DNA of 64,000 nucleotides, from assembly GCA_030323885.1 (NCBI GenBank), contig CM059194.1, positions 2,552,495 through 2,616,494 on the forward strand. Reading direction: 5' to 3'. Position 1 is the stretch's first letter; each line of letters starts with the position of its first letter. Under the pieces are notes generated by a model. That model was not told the DNA's origin and searched no databases. It saw only the letters and a list, made by a program, of their open reading frames with translations. The translations under genes and the position numbers were made by a program. Positions 54,955 through 64,000 of the stretch are shown in pieces. The DNA comes from Branchipolynoe longqiensis (taxonomy: Eukaryota; Annelida; Polychaeta; Phyllodocida; Polynoidae).

Positions 54955-55509
54955 AGCTGTGTTTACACCCACAACTTTAGGCCAAACTAGATAAGGCAAA
55001 CTAGAGGAGGCAAACTAGTGTCGTGTCTACACACGGAGCGGTTTAAGGCGGAAGTCGATATCTGCGCATGAGCAAGTCCATCCTAACCAGCACCACTTTC
55101 GGTTAATCAGTGTCGCCACGAGAGAGGGTGGGTTCGACCTAGATATGTATGGACTGAATCGTATTGTTTTGGAACGTTCAAAACTTCTGGTGGGTAGTGA
55201 AAACCTAAAAATAAATGACGAACAAAATATCTGTACACCTCTAGCCGGTTCATAGATCAAATTATATTATATAGTCTGACGTGCTTAACCCGCTTCAAGT
55301 AAACCGCTACCGTCCACACAAGCAAGGTGGGCCGACTTAAGCTAGTTCGCCTCATATATACTACCTCACGAAGTGGTTTACTTGAAGCAAACTAGATGAG
55401 GCGACTTAGCCTTAAGTGGCCTCAGCGTAGTGTCTACACGACCAATTTGAGTCAAACTAAAGGAGGCGATTTATATGACGCGACTTAACTCGCCCATGTA
55501 AACACGGCT
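54955..55509. mobile_element. Harbinger-type MITE (M9)
   Basis: A 555-bp element with target duplication TAA on both sides (54952-54954 and 55510-55512) and inverted ends AGCTGTGTTTACA / AGCCGTGTTTACA. Inside, GGCAAACTAG and GGCGACTTA words recur in both orientations. The 3-bp TWA duplication fits PIF/Harbinger. Confidence 0.8.
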
Positions 55510-55899
55510 TAAGACACATGGTTAAGTGATTCAGCTGGGATTCTTCCCGCCCTGAGCACTCAACCCGGGATGCTCGAGTGGCTACAGCGTCCGATCCTCA
55601 CGCGGCAGTTCATGAAGACATTAAGAATGAAATCGAACCATCTGTGGGAAAACTACCACATTCTTAAGCGGGAGTTCGGTGGGACATTTAACTTTTATCT
55701 AGAATATGATGATGCTAGGATGTAAAACAACAACAAACAACAATCACAACTCTAGAATATGATTTCCCTTGTCCACAAATTATATGAATGCGAGCTGGTG
55801 AAGTAAGAATGTTTCTTGTGTGTGTGTATTTGTTATATTGTTTGAATCAGACGGGTGGCCGATTGAGTTAGAGCGTCCGTCTCCCGTGTTGGTAGACCA
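55510..55899. other. Mixed fragments with a tRNA-like head
   Basis: It contains GGTGGCCGATTGAGTTAGAG at 55855-55875, which looks like a tRNA-type A box of another SINE, and a short SINE-1 tail (ATGCTAGGATGTAAAACAAC) near 55710. Confidence 0.4.
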
Positions 55900-57110
55900 T
55901 GGTGCAAAATATTCCGATTTACGGCATCGGGGGTAATGCAAATGTTCTATTACTAAACATGTGTACGTAACCAGGTGCACAGGCTGGTGGTGCCTGAATG
56001 CGATGTAAATAGATGTAGTGGTGCTGGCAGGGCTGTGTGTACGTCTGGGGCCGTATGCAGGAGTCAGTGTTAGCGAGGAAACACGGTGTTTGGCGGGAAT
56101 TCCGGGTTAGCGGCGAAAAAATGGTATGCACGAGTCAGTGTTAGGCCTAACACCAAAGGCTTAACCGGTGTTACCTTACCCCTAAAAAATATCAGGTTTA
56201 GCGAGTTTATTAGGCCCAAATCTATTCAATGCTGTCATATTTAACAGAATTACATACGCAATAAGTGAAATTTTATCAATTTAACCCTAAATTCGAAGCA
56301 ATATTAACGCTGCCGCCGTAACGGCGGAGATATTAATACTTATATTTTCGAATCGACGAACGTAAAGTAAACAAATCGCCGCCATCGCGACCGCCGCGTC
56401 GACGTCAACATCGATACTGGCGGACGTCTACGCATTGGCGGCAATGTATTAGCGATTTGTTTAGTTTACGCTCGTCGATTCGAAAATATAAACATTAATA
56501 TCGCCGCCGTTACGGAGGCAGCGTTAATATTGCTTCGAATTTAGGGTTAATTTCCTCAAATTTCACTTATTGCGTATTTAATTCTGTTAAATATGATCGC
56601 ATTTAATATATTTAAGCATAATATATCGCTAAAGACGCAGAGGGATTTCCCAAATCTATTAATAAATTCACGTTTAGCTATAATGTTAGTGTTACATGCT
56701 CCTGCATACCGCTTGACCGAATTCTCCGGTTCGGAGATAGCTAAACGGTAACAGGCTGTAACACCAAATCCCGCTAACACTGACTCCTGCATACGGCCCC
56801 TGCTGGGTAGGATCACCACACTCAGGGTCAAGGTGGTGGTGGCCATGGGGCCACACAGCTTGGTGGTGGCGGTCAGACCACTGTTAGCCCTGGGGACCAG
56901 TAATGCTGGATCCCTCTTGGGAGGGCCAAGAATGCTCGTTTTCCATTGGGGGAAAGGGGTGGGGTGATACTCTACACTGAACCCATGTAACCATGTACAT
57001 AATAAACCAGAGGGCTGGACTATCTCTTCTTCTTTACACTTTATAATCTTCCTTTCTCTTTGTCTGTATTGATTTCACTATAGCCTGCCTACACAATCAT
57101 ATATTCGAGG
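55900..57110 (-). repeat. Interspersed repeat family R1, copy 3, split by M1
   Basis: The two halves (55900-56044 and 56803-57110) are colinear with R1 at 35735-36265 in reverse. MITE M1 copy 3 sits between them, which confirms it as a later insertion. Confidence 0.7.
56045..56802. mobile_element. MITE family M1, copy 3 (variant ends)
   Basis: Its termini are 28 bp long and nearly perfect, starting CTGGGGCCGTATGCAGGAGT on the left and CAGGGGCCGTATGCAGGAGT from the right. The core shares AACCCTAAATTCGAA and GCTGCCGCCG with copies 1 and 2, but the subterminal word is GGAGTCAGTGTTAG, not CCAATCGG. Confidence 0.8.
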
Positions 57111-57114
57111 CCTA

Positions 57115-57412
57115 GCCGTTACAATGGGATCGTGGGTTTGAACCCTGTTCAAGTCAAACTAATGACTTACAGATTGATACTTGTCGCTTCCTAGCCTGGC
57201 ACTTGGCATTATTAGGATAGGGCAAGGACTGGTTGGCTCAGTGTCAGGATAATGTGACTGAGTTGGAAGTCAGGTCATGGTGCTGACGGCCTGGTCTCCC
57301 AGTGGGGCAGCACTATAAAGTCGCCATGAGTGCGTACTGTCACAAGTCAGTACCCATCCTGATATGGCGTTAGGTGTTCCTAGAGCATACAACAACAACA
57401 AACAAACAAACA
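57115..57412 (+). mobile_element. SINE-1, near full length
   Basis: It has a B-box-like GGGTTTGAACCCTGTTC, the full body and a CAACAACAACAAACAAACAA tail. One of the best-preserved copies. Confidence 0.8.
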
Positions 57413-57489
57413 ATATATTTTTTTAACCCCCAGCACAAAATGTAAGCGTCGGCTATTGGGGGTCTTACAGAGGTTAAACATATCTGAGT

Positions 57490-58460
57490 ACAAAATTACA
57501 TTTCAAACGGGTATTATTTGATATATTACGTAAGTGAGAATACAATACAATTAGCTTGGTTGAGCTATCTCTCGGTGGACCCTCCTGAATAGGCCCCTCC
57601 GCTTTATTAAAGTCAACATTCTGTGCGAGTGAGGCAGATATTGGGGGAGCACGCGCACATGTGACCCCCCTGAGTCGGTAGCTCCCCCATATTGGGAGTG
57701 CTCCACCACCATGTTCGGTGACAAACGACACATGTAACTCACTTCCACTCACTTCTACTTGCTACAGCCTGCCTGCAACTCAATGCGAATGAGCACAGAA
57801 TTTAACTTGGTAACCGAAGCCCGACTGTAGCCGACTGCCACAACCTGACCCTGACTCTCACACTGACACTGACATCGATATGCCACGTGGTCACCAGCTT
57901 CTCAAGACAAGCATGTCTGCACAGAGTCAAAATTCTGCGCGAGTGAAGCAGACAGTGGGGGGAGCATACGCGCACATGACCCCACTGAGTCGGTAGCTCC
58001 GACGAATTGGGAGCATTGAGCTGGTAACCAAGGCGCTCCACCCCAGTCAAGTGAGCAGTTGACAAGCAAGCAAGTACAAACCCCTACCATGCATGTCGGC
58101 CCGCTGACCTGAAGTACAAAGCTACACAATAACAGCACTCAGACATATATCATCTTTATATCGGTTGGCTCGCAGGCACCATTCGATTACAAAGACGCTG
58201 AGTCACATATCGCCCCCTACTGTCGTGCACACCCATTAATTAACCACATTGATCATATAGCACCACAAAGACATATATATATGGGTTACTAGCAGACAAG
58301 CAATGCAGGTGGACTCCATTCCAAATAAAATTTGCATAACAAGTTATACAAGATATAATTTGATATATTACATAAGTGAGAAGGCAATACAATTAGTTTA
58401 CTTGAGCTATCTCTGGCTGGACTCTCCTTTAAAGACCCAAAACACCCAAACTCAGACAGT
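57490..58460. repeat. Repeat family R3, internally duplicated
   Basis: Segments at 57510-57580 and 58355-58430 share TTTGATATATTAC-TAAGTGAG and GAGCTATCTCT. Segments at 57615-57700 and 57925-58010 share TTCTGYGCGAGTGARGCAG and CTGAGTCGGTAGCTCC. The arrangement suggests repeated rearrangement of one element. No ORF of known type. Confidence 0.55.
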
Positions 58461-58499
58461 GTGAAAACCAACACTAGGCTCCCTGAGCTGAAACATTTA

Positions 58500-58766
58500 C
58501 TGCGCTAGCATCATGGCCACTCTCAGGTCTAGAGCCAACATTTCTGCATCAGAGCACCAATCACCCCTTTCTTTGATCTCCAAGATGGTGGCCCCGCACA
58601 TCCTTTGTAAGGTCACCGGGGGGAGAGATCCGCCCTGGCCGATAGGTGTTTTATTGCCCCCAAGTAGAAGGAGTACGGCAGTGAAACCGACACGCCCCAT
58701 CACAGCTGCTGAAGTAAGAAGTTGGGTACCCAAAGGCGGTATCCCAAAATGTGTATCGTCTTGCAA
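58500..58766 (-). pseudogene. Fragment of a tyrosine recombinase C-terminus
   Basis: The minus frame contains QRMCGATILEIKERGDWCSD followed by ALDLRVAMMLAQ. This aligns with MCGATIEELKVRGDWASE and MRVGVALC of the Ngaro-like recombinase at 12388-12600. The GDW motif is kept but the tyrosine position (VYSYL) is not. Upstream sequence is too diverged to place the H-x-x-R box. It is a third YR relic, from an element related to the one at 11977-17337. Confidence 0.5.
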
Positions 58767-58849
58767 CCGTCACAAACTATGGTTTCAAAGCCCAGAGTGT
58801 TCCATCTCTGCCTCCCCCTCTCCCCTCCACTTCCACCTCGCCCTACCCC

Positions 58850-59340
58850 CACCCCCCACCCCGCGTCCCTAAGCCAACCAGCCTTCACGATCCCGCCGCC
58901 CGACGATCCCGCCCCCCGTCCCCCACATCGTGCTGCCTCACTCACAAGAGTTCTGCAGCCCCATTGGCGGGCGGCGGGCGGCGGGCGGCGGGCGGCGGGC
59001 GGCGGGCGGCGGGCGGCGGGCTTAGCGGTGTTGGCGCGGATTAGTCGATGCGAGTTCCCGGCCGGCCATAAGGTGGCTCTCCAGGAGGGAGGGATGGATG
59101 GATGGAGGGAGACAGACAGAAGGAGGAGGAGTAAGTAGCGCGGTCTGATCGAGCCCCAGGAGTTGGACGGTGGCGCGCGTCTAGTTAGGCAGAGAACGCA
59201 GCATCGCGCCCGGCAAGCATGCGCAGCAGCCCGCCCGCAACCAACGCGAGGCCAACAGCGGCAACAACAACCATAGACCAACAACAACAACAAACAACAA
59301 ACAATAACAAAGAACAAAGTGAGCGCACTCGACCGACGCG
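58850..59340. promoter_or_regulatory. CpG-rich segment with a GGCGGGC array
   Basis: It is rich in CG dinucleotides and includes about eight units of the 7-bp word GCGGGCG at 58966-59021, a match to GC-box sequence. Downstream lie CAAC/AACA-rich repeats (59255-59320). It could be a promoter region for the gene whose signal-peptide exon starts at 63669, but 4.3 kb of tandem repeats intervene and no transcript evidence is available. Confidence 0.3.
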
Positions 59341-59580
59341 CACGCATATTCACACACACTCCCCTCACCTCCCCTCCCCCCCTCTCTCGTCCCTCCCCTC
59401 CGCTCCTCCCTCCTCCCCCTTCCAGTCGCATTCCCCCCTCCAGTCCTTTCCTCCCCTCGCCTCCCCTCGCCTGCCCTCGCCTCCCCCCGCCTCCGCTCCT
59501 TTCCTTTCCATTCCACTCCCTCCCCTTCGACTCCCCCCTCCCCTCCTCTCCCTCCCCACTCCCCTCCCCTTAATACCCGC
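59340..59580. repeat. Pyrimidine-rich low-complexity tract
   Basis: CCCCTCC/CGCCTCC words over about 240 bp. Frames over this tract on both strands are composition artefacts. Confidence 0.8.
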
Positions 59581-59689
59581 GAGCATCCCACGATAAGTCA
59601 GTCACATCCCACAACGGAAGTCACGTGGTGAGTGTGCAGAAGTGCATGCGCACTGACCACAGAACTGGTGAGATTTTGTTAAAATAGCC

Positions 59690-60190
59690 ATGTACTGTCT
59701 CTCCGCCCTCCCCCCTTCCTCCCCAATCCTCCCTCCTGCAACCCTACAAACCTCTAGCCTCCGATCCTGTAATCCTCCAATCCTCAATCCTCTGTTCTTC
59801 CAATCTTCTAATCCTCCAACCTTCAATCATATAATCCTCCATTCCTCCAACCTTCAATCCTCGATTCCCCGAATCCTCCAAACATCTAATCTTATATGCT
59901 CCAATTCTACAATCCTATAATCCTCCAACCTTCAATCCTCGAATCATCCATTCCTCCAATCCTCCAATCCCCCAATCCTGTATCCTCTTCGTGAATATGG
60001 CTTTTGCTGCCGACACGGCGTAAAGCAACCACCAATCAATCAATGTATCCTCTTCTCTTCAAATCCTCAACCATCCCATCCGCCAATCATCCAATCCTCT
60101 AATCCTCAATCCTCCAATATACCAAATCCTCCAATTCTTCAATCTTCTAATCCTCCAATCCGCTAATCCTCCAATCGTCTACCCTCCTTA
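59690..60190. repeat. AATCCTCC-type minisatellite with a LINE tail inside
   Basis: Loose 8-9 bp repeats of AATCCTCC / AATCATCC over 500 bp. At 59988-60047 an I-type LINE tail is embedded (GTGAATATGGCTTTTGCTGC to CAATCAATCAATG), and the repeats resume afterwards. Confidence 0.8.
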
Positions 60191-60360
60191 CACACACCTC
60201 ACACTCACCCCCCTCCCCCGCCACGCGCGTCGTCACACAACACACAACCCCCAGTGCCTGTGTCGAGTGGTCACGTGACACTGGAGAGACCCCTTTACGC
60301 GGGAGACAGTGGGTAATTGGAGATCCGAGCAGACATTCGCCGCGCGCAGTACTATACCAG

Positions 60361-60900
60361 TCAGCGAGAGACTGCGAGAGATGGACAGGGATAGAAAGAG
60401 AGAGAGAAAGGGAGAGAGAGAGGGAGAGAGTGACAGAGGTTGAGATCCCCTTGGTGCTCAAGTTACTACTATACCCAGACAGCGAGAGACTGCGAGAGAC
60501 GGACATGGATAGACAGAGAGAGAGAAAGGGAGAGAGAGAGGGAGAGAGAGAGTGACAGAGGTTGAGATCCCCTTGGTGCTCAAGTCACTACTATACCAGT
60601 CAGCGAGAGACTGCGAGAGACGGACATGGATAGAAAGCGAGAAAGAAAGGGAGAGAGAGAGGGAGAGAGAGAGTAACAGAGGTTGAGATCCCCTTGGTGC
60701 TCAAGTCACTACTATACCCAGTCAGCGAGAGACTTTGAGAGATGGACAGGGATATAAAGAGAGAGAAAAAGGGAGAGAGAGAGGGAGAGAGTGACAGAGG
60801 CTGAGATCCCCTTGGTGATCCAGTCAGTGTTATACCCAGTCAGGGAGACACAGAGAGAGATACAGACACAGAGAGAGAGCGAGGAAGAGACTTACAGATA
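60361..60900. repeat. Tandem repeat of about 120 bp, four units
   Basis: Units start at about 60361, 60480, 60600 and 60722, with a degenerate fifth from 60839. Each has AGCGAGAGACTGCGAGAGA, a long GAGA run and TTGAGATCCCCTTGGTGCTC. No coding sense. Confidence 0.85.
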
Positions 60901-61159
60901 GACTGAAGTGATACTGTCTCAAACGCAAAGAGAGTCGGGGCAAGAGAGCTAGAGAGATCTGTAGAGAGATATATAGAGAGCACGACTTGACTGTGGCCCA
61001 TGTGTGAAATGGGATAGTGCGAATAGTGAGTGGGGAACCTGCCTAGAGCTATGGGGAGAGGAAGCGCAGGGCAGCTCAGTGAAGGTGTGGAGGGCCACGT
61101 CTCACTGATGGATCTAGACATGCGCACACTGGCGGGAGCTCTGAGAGCCTCGTGCACGC

Positions 61160-62310
61160 GTGGAGACGTTTTGGATCCTGGTACCTTATCAGCTAGACAT
61201 TAAACATGTGAGTGTGTGCTGCAAATTTGGAGAAAGTTTGGATGCAGACCTGGATCCCGATACCTTATCTGCTACACATTACACATGTGAGTGCGTGCTG
61301 CAGAGTTGGATACAGTTTGGATCCCGATACCTTATATGCTATACATTACACAAGTGAGTGGGTGCTGACAATTTGGTGAAAGGTTGGATGTAGATATAGA
61401 GAAAGTTTGGATCCCGATACCTTATCTGCTATATATTACACATGTGAGTGCGTGCTGCAGAGTTGGAGAAAGTTTGGATCCCGATACCTTATCTGCTACA
61501 CATTATACATGTGAGTGCGTGCTGCAGAGTTGGAGACAGTTTGGATCCAGATACCTTATCTGCTATACATTATAGATGTGAGTGCGCGCTGCAGAGTTGG
61601 AGACAGTTTGGATCCCGATACCTTATCTGCTATACATTATAGATGTGAGTGCGCGCTGCAGAGTTGGAGACAGTTTGGATCCCGATACCTTATCTGCTAT
61701 ACATTATAGATGTGAGTGCGCGCTGCAGAGTTGGAGACAGTTTGGATCCCGATACCTTATCTGCTATACATTACACATGTCAGTGCGTGCTGCATAGTTT
61801 GAGAAAGGTTGGATTCCGATACCTTATCTGCTATATATTACACAGGTGAGTGGGTGCTGCAGAGTTGGAGACAGTTTGGATCCCGATACCTTATCTGCTA
61901 CACATTACACATGTGAGTGCGTGCTGCAGAGTTTGAGAAAGGTTGGATCCCGATACCTTATCCGTTACACATTACAGATGTGAGTGTGTGCTGCAGAGGT
62001 GGAGGTGGAGAAAGTTTGGATCCAGATACCTGATCGGTTTTAACCAGCAAGCAATCAGTTACACATTAAATATGTGAGTGCGTGCTGCAGATTTAGCGAA
62101 AATTAGGAGTCCGATACATTATCAGCTACATATTACAATGTGAGTACATGCCTCAGATTTGGAGAAAGTTTGGATCCTGATACCTTATCAGTTTAATTAT
62201 TTCACATGGGGGAACTGTGAATGACGGCTGCCGATTTAGAGAAAGTTTGGATCCCGATACCTTAACATATTCATTATTTGACGTGGTGGAACTGTGAATG
62301 ACAGCTGCCG
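61160..62310. repeat. 67-bp tandem repeat, about 16 units
   Basis: The unit has TTTGGATCCCGATACCTTAT, CTGCTATACATTACACATGT and GAGTGCGTGCTGCAGAGTTG. Units between 61400 and 61760 differ little. Since 67 is not a multiple of three, overlapping frames of 60-70 residues start every 67 bp. They are not regarded as genes. Degenerate units continue to about 62830. Confidence 0.9.
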
Positions 62311-62339
62311 ATTTGGACTTATAGTAGATTGATGCATTT

Positions 62340-62830
62340 CTCTCTTCTTCTTCTTCTTCTTCCTACTTCCGCTTTTCTCATCTTTTCTCTTTTTCTTCTT
62401 AGAAGGAATCGTGCTGTGATTGATCTCCCCCACCATGTTTGAGGTCAGCTACACATGAGTCAGCTCCGCTACATATTACACATGGGACTGGTGTACATAG
62501 CTACTGCTGGTTTCGAGAAATGTTGGATCCCGATACCTTACACATTTCACGCGCGGCTTAAATTTCATGTGTTTAAATAAACATTGGATCCTTAACACCA
62601 TATCAGTTACACACCACACTGGGACATCTGTAGGTAACTGTGACAAGGTTAAATAAACATTGGATGCTTAACGCTCAGTTGGATAAACTTTGGATTCTTA
62701 AAACGTTATCAGTTACACACAACAGGGGGACAGCTGTGAGTGACTAATGCAGGTTTGGATAAACTTTAGATCCTTAACACCTTGTCAATTACATGACACA
62801 GTGGGAGCGTGCTGAGAGCGAATACTACAT
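62340..62830. repeat. Degenerate continuation of the 67-bp array and a TTCTTC run
   Basis: A TTC/TTTTCT pyrimidine run lies at 62340-62405. Scattered GGATCC-TTAACACC words show decayed units of the array. Confidence 0.5.
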
Positions 62831-62939
62831 ATCTGCTCACACACAGTTGGGAGATCCTGACAACCTTATCATGTACACCTCATGTACATCTGCACTTGCT
62901 ACACACGTGGCAACAGCTCTGTGACTATTGCTCTAGTTC

Positions 62940-63640
62940 AGCCTCCCCCCCCCCCCCACCCATCGACCCTCCCTCCAGCCCCCCCCCCCCCCCCCCCACA
63001 GCCCCGCATAGGAGGGTACCTTCCCTCTCTCCCACAACTACACCCCTCCCAAACTCAACCCCTCCCCCCTCCCCTCCCCTCCTGTCCCAGACCCAGTACT
63101 AGCCCCAGCCTCAGCACCCTGCTCCCTCCTCCCCTACTACACTTCTCCCTCCCTCCACCCAACCCCCCTCCCATCCTCCCTCCCTCCCTCCTCTCTCCAT
63201 CCCCAACTGCACCCATCCCCAACTCAACCTAGCCCCAGTCCCAGTACTAGCCCTCAGTCCCAGCCCCTTGTCGCTCCCTCCCCCAACTCCTCCCACTCCA
63301 CCCCTCCCTAACTCCACTCCTGCCTAACTCCATCCAACCCCCCGCCCTCATCCCTACCCCCCCGTTCTCCTCCTCTCTCCTCCCCCTCACTGCCTGCCTC
63401 CACTCAGCCCCGCCCCCCTCCTCTCCCCATCTCTCCTTCCCCCCACACTCCCCTTCCCCTCAGCCCTCCCGTCCCTTCTCCCCCTCTCCTCCCCCCACCC
63501 CCCACACTCCCTCACTCCACCCAACCCCTTCCCCTCATCCCTTCCGCCCCCTCTCCCCCTATTCTCCCCCTCTCTAACTCCACTCTGCCCTCTCCCACTC
63601 TTCCCTCCCTCCCACCCTACTCCCTAACATCCCAGCCCCA
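62940..63640. repeat. C-rich low-complexity tract
   Basis: About 700 bp of CCCTCC/CCCCAACT words, including C-runs at 62947-62957 and 62981-62998. No coding sense is assigned to the proline/serine frames. It ends about 30 bp upstream of the signal-peptide exon. Confidence 0.85.
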
Positions 63641-63668
63641 TCATCCCCCTAGCGGAATTAGGAGGAAC

Positions 63669-63786
63669 ATGCCTGCGTGGCTGCTGGAGCTGCTTTCGCT
63701 GGTTCTGGCGTGGTGCTACCTGGACTTCCCTGTGCACGCTGGTTCCCGCAACCGTTGGACCACCGGAGCCGTCAAGTACTACAGAG
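63669..63786 (+). CDS. First exon with signal peptide of an unidentified secreted or membrane protein (partial)
   Basis: The ATG at 63669 is in a purine-rich context (GGAGGAACATG). It encodes MPAWLLELLSLVLAWCYLDF followed by PVHAGSRNRWTTGAVKYYR. Residues 4-18 form a hydrophobic core and a cut after HA (residue 24) would suit signal peptidase. After 39 codons plus one base comes AG/GTAGGT (63787), a plausible splice donor giving a phase-1 intron, as is usual after signal-peptide exons. The frame also stays open to the window edge, so the donor is not proven. The protein family was not recognised. The bulk of the gene should lie to the right of the window. Confidence 0.6.
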
Positions 63787-64000
63787 GTAGGTCGATACAA
63801 TACAAGTTGCTGCGCATGCGCATGCGCTTTCGCGTGATCATTGCCGGCGCACACCCACCGACATCAGCGACTGAGACTTATATTTGGAAGTGGGAGTGCT
63901 TTTGCAGATTACAACGGAATATGGTTGGGTTAAATATGTATTGTTGTTGTGACAGTGTATTTATGTTGCCCATGACGGTTAAATGGGAGTTATTTTGCAG
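63787..64000 (+). other. Probable start of the first intron, or continued coding sequence
   Basis: Two TTTTGCAG acceptor-like words occur, at 63900-63907 and at the window end (63993-64000). Joining the exon to 63908 runs into a stop within ten codons, so the later acceptor or one beyond the window is more likely. It carries a GCGCATGCGCATGCGC stretch near 63813. Confidence 0.35.

Noticed and set aside
61160..61849. Series of 61-71 residue frames spaced 67 bp apart
   Set aside because: Artefacts of the 67-bp tandem repeat.
60361..62310. CRISPR-like regular repeats
   Set aside because: Units are contiguous with no unique spacers, no cas genes are present, and the genome is eukaryotic.
63787..63907. 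A 121-bp first intron ending at 63907
   Set aside because: Joining there leads to a stop within ten codons, so this acceptor is unlikely to be used for a full-length protein.

Overview
The window looks like a stretch of repeat-rich animal genome, most likely from a marine invertebrate and plausibly a mollusc or other lophotrochozoan. The base composition, absence of operons and density of nested SINEs, MITEs, LINE fragments, tyrosine-recombinase (YR) retrotransposons and long minisatellites exclude a prokaryote. The best lineage hint is a V-SINE at 24590-24885 that resembles the RUDI family described from molluscs. That identification is from memory and is not proof. No complete host gene is visible. 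The only convincing host coding sequence is a signal-peptide first exon at 63669-63786, at the extreme right end.

Layout. 1-6.5 kb: a decayed DIRS-type YR retroelement (gag-like, RT, RNase H, YR) in plus orientation, split by a MITE, a CR1/L2-like LINE 3' end and another repeat. 6.6-11.9 kb: interspersed repeats, a 3' fragment of an RNase H-bearing I-type LINE, and several copies of a tRNA-derived SINE (SINE-1 here). 11.98-17.34 kb: a structurally complete Ngaro/PAT-type YR retrotransposon on the minus strand, with split direct repeats (A1 - gag - RT/RNase H - YR - B1 - A2 - B2). Its A copies differ at one base in 212 and its B copies are identical. 17.7-27.9 kb: MITEs, including Harbinger-type hairpins with TWA target duplications, SINEs, and a MITE with a tandem-repeat core. 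28.1-28.9 kb: a 10-bp minisatellite. 29-36 kb: nested SINE and MITE insertions, a local duplication and long stretches without recognisable content. 36.5-38.9 kb: a G-rich minisatellite of about 33 bp period. 39-41.25 kb (minus): a broken ORF with a coiled coil, a NADAR (YbiA-like) domain and an SGNH-hydrolase-like domain, head to head with a plus-strand LINE endonuclease fragment at 41.5 kb. 43-54 kb: a cluster of 3' ends of the I-type LINE, with a 42-bp minisatellite at 50.3-52.4 kb. 54-58.8 kb: MITEs, SINE-1 and a fragment of another YR. 58.85-63.64 kb: CpG-rich sequence and several tandem arrays leading to the signal-peptide exon.

How the parts relate. SINEs and MITEs depend on enzymes supplied elsewhere. 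The autonomous elements here are the Ngaro-like element and, formerly, the DIRS-like, I-type and NADAR/SGNH elements. All four frame breaks in the Ngaro-like element are single-base losses in short homonucleotide runs. It may therefore be intact in the animal and damaged only in the sequence read, or it may be very young. The least familiar item is the NADAR plus SGNH retroelement-like ORF.
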